Source: JAWKOK01 sp963848115 (GTDB lineage Bacteria; Chloroflexota; Anaerolineae; Caldilineales; Caldilineaceae). From it: a stretch of 64,000 nt of DNA. The notes beneath the pieces were generated by a model. The model was given only the letters and a program-made list of their open reading frames with translations, was not told where the DNA came from and ran no database searches. Below, piece after piece: positions 36,358-44,212 of this stretch. The stretch is from contig CAWKCP010000016.1 in assembly GCA_963848115.1 (NCBI GenBank), positions 186,001-250,000 on the forward strand, written 5' to 3'. How positions within the stretch are numbered: the first letter of the stretch is position 1; every line of letters begins with the position of its first letter. The position numbers and the translations under genes are program-made.

Positions 36358-37461
36358 ATGCACTATCGCTCAAAACTATTCACGATGCTTGGCCTACTGT
36401 TGGTGCTCATGCTTGCGCTTTCTGCCTGTGCAGCGCCGGTCGCCGCACCGGCCGATGACGCCGCGGCACCGGCCGAGGCCGAAGCGGCTGACGATGGAGG
36501 CGAAAGTGAAGGCGGCTACGTCATCGGCGTGAGCAACACGCTGGTCGGCAACGGCTGGCGTGACCAGATGATCTGTGCCATCAAGGCCGAGGCCACGGCC
36601 AGCGGCCTGGTCGACGAAGTTGTCGTCATCAACCGCAACGGCGGCCAGACCGAACAGATCGCTGACCTGGAAAGCCTCATCTCCCAGGGTGTGGATGCCA
36701 TCATCCTCAACCCGACCGATCGCGAAGGTCTGAATGCCGTGCTCGAAGCGGCCATCGACCAGGGCATCGTCGTCGTGTCTGTCGACCAGGCGGTGACGGC
36801 TGAGGGCGCGCATGTGGTCACCAACGACCAGACTGCGTACGCACAGGTCGGGGCCGAGTGGCTCTTTGAGCAACTTGGCGGCTCAGGCAATGTAGTCGAG
36901 ATCCGCGGCGCTGACGGTGTGCCTGCCGATACGGATCGCCACAACGGCTTCCTGGCTGCGTTGGAGAACTACCCGGACATCAACGTAGTTGCCGAGACCT
37001 TCACCGGCTGGGATCCGTCAACCGGCGCACAGCAGGCCTTGGACCTCATCACCACCCAGGAAATCGACGGCATTTGGACGTCGGGCATCGACTATCCGGT
37101 GGTCGAGCAGTTCCAGGCCGCAGACGTCGACTATGTGCCGATTGTCGGCGCCGACAACAATGGTTTCGTACGCCAATTGATCGAGTTGGAAGGTGACGGG
37201 CTGGTTGGCGCGGCAGTGACCAATCCGCCGGCCATCGGCGGCGTCGGCATGTCGATCGCCATTGACGCCTTAGAAGGCAACGAGCCGCCGTTGGAGACCA
37301 TCCTGACGCCCGCCCTCTTCGCCACCGGCGATGCAGAGGGGCTCCGAGGTCTCTTTGCACCGGACGAACAGCCCGGTTGGAGCACCTACGTCGACATCGA
37401 ACCCTACACCCACTACAACGGCAGTGCCGATGTGTCTGCTTGTAAGGCGCCCGGCGAATAA
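36358..37461 (+). CDS. Sugar ABC transporter substrate-binding lipoprotein, ribose (RbsB) type
   Basis: A periplasmic-binding-protein family 4 lipoprotein, 367 residues. The signal peptide MHYRSKLFTMLGLLLVLMLALSAC gives a lipobox Cys at residue 24, then an Ala/Asp/Glu-rich linker. The core shows IGVSNTLVGNGWRDQMICAIKAEA, EQIADLESLISQGVDAIILNPTDREGLN and DGIWTSGIDYPVVEQF, the usual sugar-binding lobes. A near-ideal AGGAGG five bases before the ATG fixes the start; the in-frame TTG at 36340 lacks one. It is followed by an ATPase and two permeases. Two separate permeases resemble galactofuranose (YtfQRT-YjfF) or rhamnose importers, but the sugar cannot be named from the sequence. Confidence 0.92.
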   Translation: MHYRSKLFTMLGLLLVLMLALSACAAPVAAPADDAAAPAEAEAADDGGESEGGYVIGVSNTLVGNGWRDQMICAIKAEATASGLVDEVVVINRNGGQTEQIADLESLISQGVDAIILNPTDREGLNAVLEAAIDQGIVVVSVDQAVTAEGAHVVTNDQTAYAQVGAEWLFEQLGGSGNVVEIRGADGVPADTDRHNGFLAALENYPDINVVAETFTGWDPSTGAQQALDLITTQEIDGIWTSGIDYPVVEQFQAADVDYVPIVGADNNGFVRQLIELEGDGLVGAAVTNPPAIGGVGMSIAIDALEGNEPPLETILTPALFATGDAEGLRGLFAPDEQPGWSTYVDIEPYTHYNGSADVSACKAPGE

Positions 37462-37473
37462 GGACAAAAATTA

Positions 37474-37624
37474 GCCACAGATGAACACGGATGGACGCGG
37501 ATAGGGCAGGGATTATTAAAGCCAGCGAAATATTGTGGGGATGATGTAGGTGCGGTTTGCTGGAGTAAATCCCTAATCTTTAAATCTGTGTCCCATCTGC
37601 GTTTTATCTGCGTTCATCTGTGGC
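37474..37624. repeat. Fold-back repeat of the CACAGATGAAC type
   Basis: Arms 37474-37486 and 37612-37624 are exact complements (GCCACAGATGAAC); further in, ACGGAT/ATCTGCGT-like words pair imperfectly. It fills the gap between the RbsB-type and RbsA-type genes and would be transcribed in the operon, where it could reduce read-through or protect the binding-protein mRNA. Confidence 0.75.
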
Positions 37625-37654
37625 AAATCTTTTCATAGGGTTCACTCCACATTG

Positions 37655-39127
37655 ATGAACGATTCCCAACCACTGCTTGCTGCCACCGACATCGCCAAAG
37701 CCTATGGGCCGGTCGTGGCCCTGACCAATGTCGACCTGACGATAGAGCCCGGCGAGATCCATGCGCTCCTTGGCGCCAACGGGGCCGGCAAGAGCACCCT
37801 GGTCAAGGCGCTGGCCGGTGTCCATTCTGCCGACGCCGGCGAAATTAGAGTTAACGGCAGAGCGGTCCAATTTCGGACACCGGCTGATGCTATTGGAGCG
37901 GGTGTCGCTACCGTCTTCCAGGACCCTGCGCTGATCCCCGATCTCACCATCAAACAGAATCTTCGCCTTAGCGATATCGATGAAGCCGATTTCAGCGAAT
38001 GGCTCGACTGGTTCGAGCTTGGGTCACTTGACCTCTCGGCATTGGTGCGCGAACTGCCGCTGGAGACGCTGCGCATGGTCGATCTGGCCCGCGCGGTGGC
38101 CCGCGACCCGCACGTGCTGCTGCTCGACGAGATCACGGCTGCGCTCTCGGCCGATCAGGCGGAGCGGGTCTTTGCCCTGCTGCGGCGCTGGAAAGAACGC
38201 GGCCGCTCGGCCGTGCTCATCACCCACCGGCTGGCCGAGGTGATGCGTGTCTGCGACCGGGCCACCATCCTGCGCGATGGCGAGAACGTGGCCCAAATCG
38301 CGATGGCCGACGTCAACGAGCATCAACTGGTCGAGGCCATGCTCGGCGCACCGGTGGAGGCCATCGCCCAGGACGCGGACGGCGTAGCACGCGAGTACGG
38401 CGTCGTCTCCTTTGAGGCGCGGGCGTTGAGTTCAAAAGAAACGGTGCAGGATATCTCCTTCTCGGTGCGCACCGGCGAAATCCTGGGCATCGTGGCGCTG
38501 GAGGGTCAGGGGCAGGATCGCCTCTTCGAGCTGCTTTCGGGCGACCGCGGCCCCTCATCGGGTGAAATTTTGGTCGGCGGTGAATCTTGCCGCTTTCGCT
38601 CGCCCCACGACGCCGTGCGCAAGGGCGTGGTGCTGGTGCCGGGCGACCGCCTACTGGCGCTGCTGCCCGACCTATCCGTGCATCAGAATCTGGGCATACC
38701 GCTCTTCAACCGCATGCGACGCTGGCTGGGCATCCCCTCGGATGAACCGGCGCGGGTCGACAATGCCATCGACCGGCTCTCTATCGACATCCGGGCTGCC
38801 TCCCAGGTGCGGCGTCTCTCCGGCGGCAACCAGCAGAAGGTGGCCGTGGGCCGCTGGCTGGTGGGCGGTTTCCGCACGCTGCTCTGCTTTGACCCGACAC
38901 GGGGCATCGACATCCAGACCAAGCGCGAGATCTACGCCCTGCTGCGCGAGTTGGCAGCCGGGGGCGCGGCCATTGTGCTCTACACCAGTGAGCTGGCCGA
39001 GATTCAATTGGTCTGCGATCGGGTACTCATTATCCATGGGGGGCGCATTGTCGATGAGCAGGACGCGGCAACGGCCACCGAATCATCCATGTTGACCGCC
39101 GCGCATGGGCTGGAGGTTTCTGTATGA
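37655..39127 (+). CDS. Sugar ABC transporter ATP-binding protein, RbsA type
   Basis: A 490-residue tandem ATPase of carbohydrate uptake family 2. The first domain has Walker A LGANGAGKST and Walker B HVLLLDEITAALS. Its signature region is altered (ELPLETLRMVDLARA). The second domain has the degenerate Walker A normal for this family (GIVALEGQGQDRLFELLSG) but a perfect LSGGNQQKVAVGRWL signature and CFDPTRGIDIQTK. The ATG at 37655 is chosen; a TTG three bases earlier is possible. Its last four bases (ATGA) overlap the next permease. It powers the import system with the RbsB-type protein and two RbsC-type permeases. Family assignment is firm. Confidence 0.93.
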   Translation: MNDSQPLLAATDIAKAYGPVVALTNVDLTIEPGEIHALLGANGAGKSTLVKALAGVHSADAGEIRVNGRAVQFRTPADAIGAGVATVFQDPALIPDLTIKQNLRLSDIDEADFSEWLDWFELGSLDLSALVRELPLETLRMVDLARAVARDPHVLLLDEITAALSADQAERVFALLRRWKERGRSAVLITHRLAEVMRVCDRATILRDGENVAQIAMADVNEHQLVEAMLGAPVEAIAQDADGVAREYGVVSFEARALSSKETVQDISFSVRTGEILGIVALEGQGQDRLFELLSGDRGPSSGEILVGGESCRFRSPHDAVRKGVVLVPGDRLLALLPDLSVHQNLGIPLFNRMRRWLGIPSDEPARVDNAIDRLSIDIRAASQVRRLSGGNQQKVAVGRWLVGGFRTLLCFDPTRGIDIQTKREIYALLRELAAGGAAIVLYTSELAEIQLVCDRVLIIHGGRIVDEQDAATATESSMLTAAHGLEVSV

Positions 39128-40131
39128 CGACTGTTGCCCTCACCGGTGGAAGCAGTAGCAGCTTGCGCAAGATCTTTGCACGCAGCGGCTGGGTGATCGG
39201 CGTCTGGCTGTTGCTGGGCGGACTGCTGCTCTGGTATTCCATGCTGATTCCCCGATTCGGCGAATTTCAGGTCGTCTCTATTACTAAAAACAGCCTGCCG
39301 TTGGCCTACCTGGCCATCGGTCAGGGAATCATCGTGATCGCCGGCGGTATCGACCTCTCGCTGGGCGCGCTGCTGCTGCTCAGCAATGTGGTGGCCGCCC
39401 GCTTCATGGAGGATCAGCCGTTGGCGATTGTGCTCGGCATCGCCGTCCTGCTGATCCTTGCCATCGCCGCACTCAACTCGATGACCGGCTACATCATCAC
39501 CATCTCACGCGTGCCGGACATCGTCGTCACCCTGGCCATGAGCTACATCTGGTCCGGCGTGGCGCTCTGGATATTGCCCTCGCCCGGCGGCGGCACAGCT
39601 CCGCAGATGCGCTGGCTTTTCACCGGCGCGGAGTCGGGCATCGGCGGCACCTGGGTTTTGCCGGTGCTGATGATGGCCATCCCGACCGCCATCGTCTACT
39701 ACATATCCAAACATACCCGGCTCGGCCTCTCGCTCTACGCGGTGGGCAGCGATGATGTTGCCTCCCGGCTGGCGGGCATCGATGTGCGCCATGCCAAAGT
39801 CTACTCCTATGCCATCGGCGGGGCCATGGCCGCCATGGCCGGCCTGGCGACCGTGGCCATCACCGGCACCGGCGATCCCCGCTTCAGCGTCGGCGGCATC
39901 GCCACGTTGAACAGTGTGGCCGCCATCGTGCTGGGCGGCGTGGCCCTGACCGGCGGCGTCGGCTCGGTACTGGGCGTTGTGCCCGCTGCCATCATCCTCG
40001 TTATGTTGAACCCGATTCTGACCGCCATGGGCATCAACCCCAACAACGCCCAGGTCATCCAGGGCGTGCTGATTGCCGGCGTGATGATGGTCGGCGGCAT
40101 TGCCACCCTCATGCGGGAGAGAGCATCATGA
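39124..40131 (+). CDS. Sugar ABC transporter permease, RbsC type (first)
   Basis: A 335-residue integral membrane permease of the branched-chain/ribose type. Characteristic segments are AIGQGIIVIAGGIDLSLGALLLLSNVVAA, SRVPDIVVTLAMSYIWSG and the EAA-like VGSDDVASRLAGIDVRHAKVYSYAIGGAMAAMAGL, then ATLNSVAAIVLGGVALTGGVGSVLG. It overlaps the ATPase stop and the next permease start by four bases each (ATGA), so all three are translationally coupled. The pair with the following gene suggests a heterodimeric channel. Base composition and codon use look like its neighbours. Confidence 0.92.
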   Translation: MTTVALTGGSSSSLRKIFARSGWVIGVWLLLGGLLLWYSMLIPRFGEFQVVSITKNSLPLAYLAIGQGIIVIAGGIDLSLGALLLLSNVVAARFMEDQPLAIVLGIAVLLILAIAALNSMTGYIITISRVPDIVVTLAMSYIWSGVALWILPSPGGGTAPQMRWLFTGAESGIGGTWVLPVLMMAIPTAIVYYISKHTRLGLSLYAVGSDDVASRLAGIDVRHAKVYSYAIGGAMAAMAGLATVAITGTGDPRFSVGGIATLNSVAAIVLGGVALTGGVGSVLGVVPAAIILVMLNPILTAMGINPNNAQVIQGVLIAGVMMVGGIATLMRERAS

Positions 40132-41129
40132 CCCATTCAACACAGGTCGGCAACGGCAACGCCAAAGCGTCCAACCTGGGGCTGCGTACCCAGATCTTCA
40201 TGGCCGAACATCCCGAGTTGGTCCTGATCGGCGTCCTTGTCGTGCTCATCCTGATCACGGGTGCGATTGAGCCCAACTTTCTCTCCCAGAGCGGCATGCG
40301 CAACATGCTGCTCCAGGCCGCGCCGCTGGGCATATTGGCCGGCGCGCAGACGATCCTCATGCTCACCGGCGGCATCGATCTCTCCATCACCATGATCGCC
40401 ACCGGCTCGGCCTATGTGGCCGCCAACCAGTCGCCCAACGGCGCGCTGATCGCCATTGTGATGGGCATCACGGTTGGGTTGCTGGCCGGCAGCGCCAACG
40501 GCGTGGGTGTGGCCGTCTTCCGCGTCAACCCGCTGATCATGACGCTGGCCATGTCGGGCATACTGCTGGGCCTGTTCACGGCCTGGACCCAGACGATCCT
40601 CCAGGGGTCGACGGTGGTCGCGCCCTTCATCAAGCTGATGAGTTCCGGCTCATTTCTGGGCAACCGGGTTCCCTACAGCGTAGTGGTCTGGGCAATCGTG
40701 GCCGTGATATTGATATGGCTGTTGCGGCGTTCGGGCTGGGGCCGGCTGATCTACGCGGTCGGCGACAACGAGACCGCCGTGCGGTTGGCAGGCGTGCGTG
40801 TCTGGCAGGTGAAGATCTCGGCCTACATGGCCGCGGGCGTGCTCGGCTCCATCGCAGGCATGTTGCTTGCAGGGCGCACCGGCGCAGTCGATCTCCAGCT
40901 TGCCGCCGCCTTTCTGCTGCCCTCGGTGGCCGCGGCCGTCATTGGCGGTACCTCGATCTTCGGCGGCATCGGCGGCTACACCGGGACGATCCTGGGCGCG
41001 CTGATTTTGAGTGTGCTCAATTCGATGTTGACGTTTCTGAATGTGGGGCAGGCGATCCAGCAGGTGGTCTATGGGTCGATCGTGTTGTTGCTGGCGTGGG
41101 GCTATGCGAGTTTGACGCGGCGGGTGTGA
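40128..41129 (+). CDS. Sugar ABC transporter permease, RbsC type (second)
   Basis: A 333-residue permease, partner of the preceding one. It shows LGILAGAQTILMLTGGIDLSITMIATGSAYVAA, FRVNPLIMTLAMSGILLGLFTAW and the EAA-like VGDNETAVRLAGVRVWQVKISAYMAAGVLGSIAGM, then FLLPSVAAAVIGGTSIFGGIGGYTGTILGALILSVLNSML. It begins inside the stop of the first permease. Its 3' end marks the left border of an accessory island: a diverged copy of its last ~57 codons reappears at 42986-43160 and a short piece at 41821-41838. No terminator is obvious after its stop. Confidence 0.92.
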   Translation: MTHSTQVGNGNAKASNLGLRTQIFMAEHPELVLIGVLVVLILITGAIEPNFLSQSGMRNMLLQAAPLGILAGAQTILMLTGGIDLSITMIATGSAYVAANQSPNGALIAIVMGITVGLLAGSANGVGVAVFRVNPLIMTLAMSGILLGLFTAWTQTILQGSTVVAPFIKLMSSGSFLGNRVPYSVVVWAIVAVILIWLLRRSGWGRLIYAVGDNETAVRLAGVRVWQVKISAYMAAGVLGSIAGMLLAGRTGAVDLQLAAAFLLPSVAAAVIGGTSIFGGIGGYTGTILGALILSVLNSMLTFLNVGQAIQQVVYGSIVLLLAWGYASLTRRV

Positions 41130-41190
41130 GCTTGATAGGTTGGCTCTGATTGTAGTCAAATGAATACATATGGTGATTGAGGAACAATTC

Positions 41191-41523
41191 ATGAAGCTCC
41201 CCCGTCATGAACGAGCGACTGTCGAACGATCCAAAATCGTCGATTACCTGTTGGCCCATGAAGACAAATCAGGCAAGGCCGGTTTCTTTGCCGGCTTCGG
41301 TTTCACTCGAAGACATTGGCGAGTATTTGCGGCACTACTGTTGCGTCATGCTGCGGAGAATGAAGTTGCTCGTGTCGCAGACTCGGTATTTGGTGTAAAA
41401 TACGTGATAGAAGGGCCATTGGCAACACCTGATGGTCGCAACCCGCAGATTCGATCGGTATGGATTATTGACCGGGGTGAAGTCCGTCCTAGGCTAGTGA
41501 CGGCCTATCCGCTCAAGAGGTGA
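41191..41523 (+). CDS. DUF6883 domain-containing protein
   Basis: A small protein of 110 residues that I assign to the DUF6883 family from MKLPRHERATVERSKIVDYLLAHED, which opens the domain, a middle GFGFTRRHWRVFAALLLRHA, and an ending of RNPQIRSVWIIDRGEVRPRLVTAYPL. The ATG at 41191 fits both the family and a TGAGGAAC upstream; the longer frame adds only seven residues. The next gene (DUF4926) begins four bases after its stop, so they form a two-gene unit. Function is unknown. The pairing of two small proteins in a toxin-antitoxin-rich island suggests a toxin/antitoxin-like module, but this is inference. Confidence 0.8.
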   Translation: MKLPRHERATVERSKIVDYLLAHEDKSGKAGFFAGFGFTRRHWRVFAALLLRHAAENEVARVADSVFGVKYVIEGPLATPDGRNPQIRSVWIIDRGEVRPRLVTAYPLKR

Positions 41524-41527
41524 CTTG

Positions 41528-41758
41528 ATGATTGGCGAACATGAAAGAGCGATTCTCACTGTTGACCTTCCTGACCATCGATTGCAGGTGGGCGACGTCG
41601 GCACTGTCGTACACGTCTACAGTGGCGGTAGTGCTTATGAGGTGGAATTCTTCACGGTCGATGGACAGACGCTTGACGTCATCACCGTTGAGGCAGCTCA
41701 ATTGCGTGAAGTGAGGAGTGGCGAAGTTCTCCATGCGCGTCCGCTTGTCGTGCAGTAG
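41528..41758 (+). CDS. DUF4926 domain-containing protein
   Basis: A 76-residue protein with the DUF4926 pattern: HERAILTVDLPDHRLQVGDVGTVVHVYSGGSAYEVEFFTVDGQTLDVITVEAAQLR, a small beta-barrel-like fold. It starts four bases after the DUF6883 stop. The same start (MI.EHERAIL) reappears in a broken copy at 47785, so this family has more than one locus in the island. It may be the antidote partner of DUF6883; no experimental role is known to me. Confidence 0.82.
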   Translation: MIGEHERAILTVDLPDHRLQVGDVGTVVHVYSGGSAYEVEFFTVDGQTLDVITVEAAQLREVRSGEVLHARPLVVQ

Positions 41759-41820
41759 ATGAGACGCCGCCGGAATTGACTGGTTAGATCCTAGCGGAGG
41801 TCTAGAATGGCGAAGCCTTA

Positions 41821-41838
41821 GGCGGCATTGGCGGCTAC
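41821..41838. repeat. 18-base direct repeat, left copy (permease-derived)
   Basis: GGCGGCATTGGCGGCTAC occurs here and at 42993-43010. The same segment, with one base changed, is in the intact permease gene at about 40962-40979, encoding GGIGGY. The two exact copies flank the PIN/AbrB cassette and a gene fragment, and the PIN gene's stop codon lies inside this left copy. Confidence 0.7.
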
Positions 41839-42272
41839 ACGCCATCGGTGATAAGCCGGCGTATCTCCTCAACAAACTGCGCCGGTGTTTGGATGATTGT
41901 GCCGCACTGTTCCGCCACATCCTGTTTGAAATCCCTGGTATTGAGCGTGATGAGTCGATCTGTCGAAGCAAAAACTGCTGCACAGAGGATCACCGCATCT
42001 GAGGCTTCAATGATTGTCTCGTAGGGTTTCACGTCTTTCGGGGAGGGATCCGGCAGAATCTCCAGGCGGAGTCTGGCCATCTGCGCCGCGAAGTTTGGCA
42101 GGGCACGAGGCAATTTCTTGCGAAGATTTCGCTCGGCCTCATCCAGAACCTGCTTGCATACCACGGCCTGATACAGGCCGATCTCAGCCATGAGCAGAAC
42201 AGCATGGCTGGCTCCGGTACGCGAATCGGCCCCGGCAATCAGCACATTGGCGTCAACAAAAACCCTAAGCAT
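41835..42272 (-). CDS. PIN-domain toxin (VapC-like)
   Basis: A 145-residue PIN-domain protein, the class of Mg-dependent toxin ribonucleases. The first catalytic Asp is in LRVFVDANVLIAGA, a Glu in LDEAERNLRKKLP, the second Asp in EASDAVILCAAVFASTDRLITLNTRDF, which also carries the last acidic residue. The start at 42272 fits the domain; the longer frame adds a basic tail. It overlaps the upstream AbrB-type gene by eight bases, the usual antitoxin-toxin arrangement with the antitoxin first. Its stop lies within an 18-base direct repeat. Strong family match; toxicity is inferred. Confidence 0.88.
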   Translation of the reverse strand: MLRVFVDANVLIAGADSRTGASHAVLLMAEIGLYQAVVCKQVLDEAERNLRKKLPRALPNFAAQMARLRLEILPDPSPKDVKPYETIIEASDAVILCAAVFASTDRLITLNTRDFKQDVAEQCGTIIQTPAQFVEEIRRLITDGV

Positions 42273-42543
42273 CTCGCTCTTGTCGTTCCTGCCAGATCGC
42301 CTTCCGTTCCTCTTCAAGTCCCTGCAAAAGCTCCGCCAAACTCACATTCTCATCCTCCATGATTGTGGAGAACTCTTCCGACAGTTGGGGAAGCAGCGGT
42401 CGTTGCGGAGAGAGAACGAAGACCTCACCGATCTGTACCAGATTGAGCATGTCTCCCTGGTCTACGGAAAGATTCTGTCGAACTGTCTTGGGCAGCGTCA
42501 ACTGGCCGCGTTCGCGCAGGCGAATCGAATACGATGTGGACAT
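42265..42543 (-). CDS. AbrB/MazE-type antitoxin
   Basis: A 92-residue protein with a SpoVT/AbrB swapped-hairpin DNA-binding domain at the N-terminus: YSIRLRERGQLTLPKTVRQNLSVDQGDMLNLVQIGEVFVLSP. The acidic C-terminal part (SEEFSTIMEDENVSLAELLQGLEEERKAIW) should wrap the PIN toxin. The ATG at 42543 has GGAG six bases upstream. It is the first gene of the pair and probably represses its own promoter, which would lie to the right of 42543, but I see no clear boxes there. Confidence 0.85.
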   Translation of the reverse strand: MSTSYSIRLRERGQLTLPKTVRQNLSVDQGDMLNLVQIGEVFVLSPQRPLLPQLSEEFSTIMEDENVSLAELLQGLEEERKAIWQERQERDA

Positions 42544-42696
42544 TATGATCTCCAATCAGCAGAAATTCTCACTTTCGCACAATCGTATTATACAACGTTT
42601 TGCGATGTTGCCGCAACCATTGTTGTCACCGAATGTGAGTGGCCCGAACAGTGACGGTCGTGTCTGAGGATGTTCTCCCATGGGATCCAGTGACAC

Positions 42697-42985
42697 ATGA
42701 CCATCGACTCCATCTCCTTCATCCACCACTCGCGTACCGATTTGTGCTACACCCACGACCAGCCCATCCTTTTCAGCCTGGAGGAGCACTTCATCAGTGA
42801 GGCGGTGCGCCTGACCGACAAGTACGCCGACACCCTCACCGACGGAGTCTTCCTCTGGGCGGTCGAGACGACCTACGTGCTCAAACAGTGGTTGGCTTAC
42901 GCACACCAGTCTGAGATCCATAGATTCATTGCTCTGGACGAGAGCAGTCCATTGGAGCGACCGGAATATTGGCCAACCATACGCC
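42697..42985 (+). pseudogene. Fragment of an unrecognised gene, 3'-truncated
   Basis: The frame from ATG 42697 reads like a real protein (THDQPILFSLEEHFISEAVRLTDKYADTLTDGVFLWAVETTYVLKQWLAYAHQSEIHRFIALDESSPLERPEYW). It then runs into DNA that encodes a permease C-terminus in a different frame. So the coding sequence appears cut off near 42985 by a rearrangement. I do not recognise the family. The stretch has no signal peptide and is rich in aromatic and acidic residues. The junction is the useful part: two unrelated gene pieces are joined here. Confidence 0.5.
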
Positions 42986-43160
42986 CCTCTTTGGCGGCAT
43001 TGGCGGCTACCTCAGCACGATTCTGGATGTGCTGATATTGAGTGTGCTCAATTCAATGTTGACATTTTCGAATCTGGGACAAGCGATTCAGCAGGTGGTC
43101 TACGGGGCGATCGTGCTGTTGCTGGCGTGGGGCTATGCGTGCTTGACGCGGCGGGCGTAG
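42986..43160 (+). pseudogene. 3'-terminal fragment of an RbsC-type permease gene
   Basis: This stretch encodes LFGGIGGYLSTILDVLILSVLNSMLTFSNLGQAIQQVVYGAIVLLLAWGYACLTRRA, nearly the same as the last 57 residues of the intact permease ending at 41129. The DNA is clearly diverged, many changes being silent, so it is not a fresh duplication. It may be the remnant of a second permease gene, or an old duplication that marks the right border of an insertion. There is no start region, so it is not expected to be expressed. Confidence 0.8.
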
Positions 43161-43315
43161 GCCATGGTGAATTGCGGATGCCCACTGGTGATCGTGAAAC
43201 GGCCGCAAACGGCAACGGTTAGTGGGGTTCAGCCGCGCCACGCGTCGGCTAGAAGCCGTGTTCGGCTGCAGGGGGCGGTTCTCTGATCATGGCCATTTTG
43301 TACAGTTGGGCTCGC

Positions 43316-43527
43316 CTACCCCTTTGCCGGACGCCACATCGGACCAACGCACAGGAGCAGGACAATGACGTTGAAGAAAACGTTGGACGGGTTGCCTGAT
43401 GCCCAAGATCCTGCGCTGCATCATAGACCCATTGCCGCAGACGGAAAACCATAATGCCCCAGCCAAACAGGAAGCCTCCCGTAAGCGCCGATAGAAAACG
43501 CGTCGATGGTACGGTTGATTGCTTCAT
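43316..43527 (-). pseudogene. Small membrane protein, frameshifted and internally shortened
   Basis: From ATG 43527 the protein reads MKQSTVPSTRFLSALTGGFLFGWGIMVFRLRQWVYDAA, a membrane helix with a family-like start. After about residue 38 the frame must change to reach SGNPSNVFFNVIVLLLCVGPMWRPAKG, a second membrane helix ending at 43316. Material between the helices seems missing as well, so this copy is probably non-functional. It is divergent from the TetR-type gene and both share palindromic operator sites, suggesting the regulator once controlled it. Confidence 0.55.
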
Positions 43528-43551
43528 GTCAAAAGCTCCCTATCTATTTCG

Positions 43552-43594
43552 TAGCAAGTGCTATATTGTTCGGTTGTTGTAGCACATGCTACAA
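43552..43594. promoter_or_regulatory. Two palindromic operator sites of the TetR locus
   Basis: Site 1 at 43552-43563 is TAGCAAGTGCTA. Site 2 at 43577-43594 is TTGTAGCACATGCTACAA, with perfect eight-base arms. Both share TAGCA-nn-TGCTA. They lie between the divergent membrane-protein and TetR genes, and a TATAAT at 43618-43623 sits only seven bases before the TetR start, so bound repressor would block both promoters. Confidence 0.7.
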
Positions 43595-43629
43595 GCTGTG
43601 CAACAAATAGCTGATGGTATAATAACGAC

Positions 43630-44127
43630 ATGAGCAAAGTTGCAATGAAGAAACAGCTGGTTATCGAGCGCATTGCCAACCATCTCCTGGCAGAGGGTCT
43701 CAACAACACTGGGCTTCGCCTATTGGCCCGGGTGGCCGGCACCAGTGATCGGATGTTGATCTACTACTTTGGATCGAATGAGGCTTTGCTCGATGAGGTT
43801 TTGGGCGCTGTAGCGGCTAACGTAACCGTTCAATTAGATGCATTGCTCGGCACACAGCCACGTCCAGCCGGCGAACTGCTTGCGCAATTAACGTCTCTGA
43901 CGATGAACAAGGCATTTGAACCCGCTGTGCAACTGTGGTTTGAGCTGGTAGGACTGGCGGCACGTGGGCAAGAGCCATATCTATCGAATGCGCGAATTTT
44001 GGCAGGCAATTGGATTGCGTGGATCGCATCGCGCATTGACAGCCCTGCGGAACAAGACCCAGGCGACTTGTACGCTCATTTAGAGGGTCGGCTCATGTTG
44101 AAGATGATCCAAGGCCAAACCGGCTGA
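43630..44127 (+). CDS. TetR-family transcriptional regulator
   Basis: A 165-residue TetR/AcrR-type regulator. The N-terminal DNA-binding part is MKKQLVIERIANHLLAEGLNNTGLRLLARVAGTSDRMLIYYFGSNEALLDEVLGAVA, with the usual helix-turn-helix and the Tyr-Tyr-Phe motif. The C-terminal ligand-binding part is short but ordered (QLWFELVGLAARGQEPY). A TATAAT lies seven bases upstream, so the transcript may have almost no leader. It is divergent from a broken small membrane protein and two palindromic sites lie between them. It most likely represses that locus and itself; the ligand is unknown. Confidence 0.85.
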   Translation: MSKVAMKKQLVIERIANHLLAEGLNNTGLRLLARVAGTSDRMLIYYFGSNEALLDEVLGAVAANVTVQLDALLGTQPRPAGELLAQLTSLTMNKAFEPAVQLWFELVGLAARGQEPYLSNARILAGNWIAWIASRIDSPAEQDPGDLYAHLEGRLMLKMIQGQTG

Positions 44128-44212
44128 GCGATCCTGTTGAGTAACAACCGCCAAGCAATGCCTGATTCGGATGCGCTATCAGACGGTTGCGACGCGAACG
44201 CCGCGCCACAGC

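Noticed and set aside
16513..37624. CRISPR array
   Set aside because: The dispersed repeats are fold-back and far apart, with no regular spacers and no cas genes.
42556..42921. 121-codon minus-strand frame opposite the truncated gene at 42697
   Set aside because: It is the shadow of the plus-strand frame, which reads more like a real protein.
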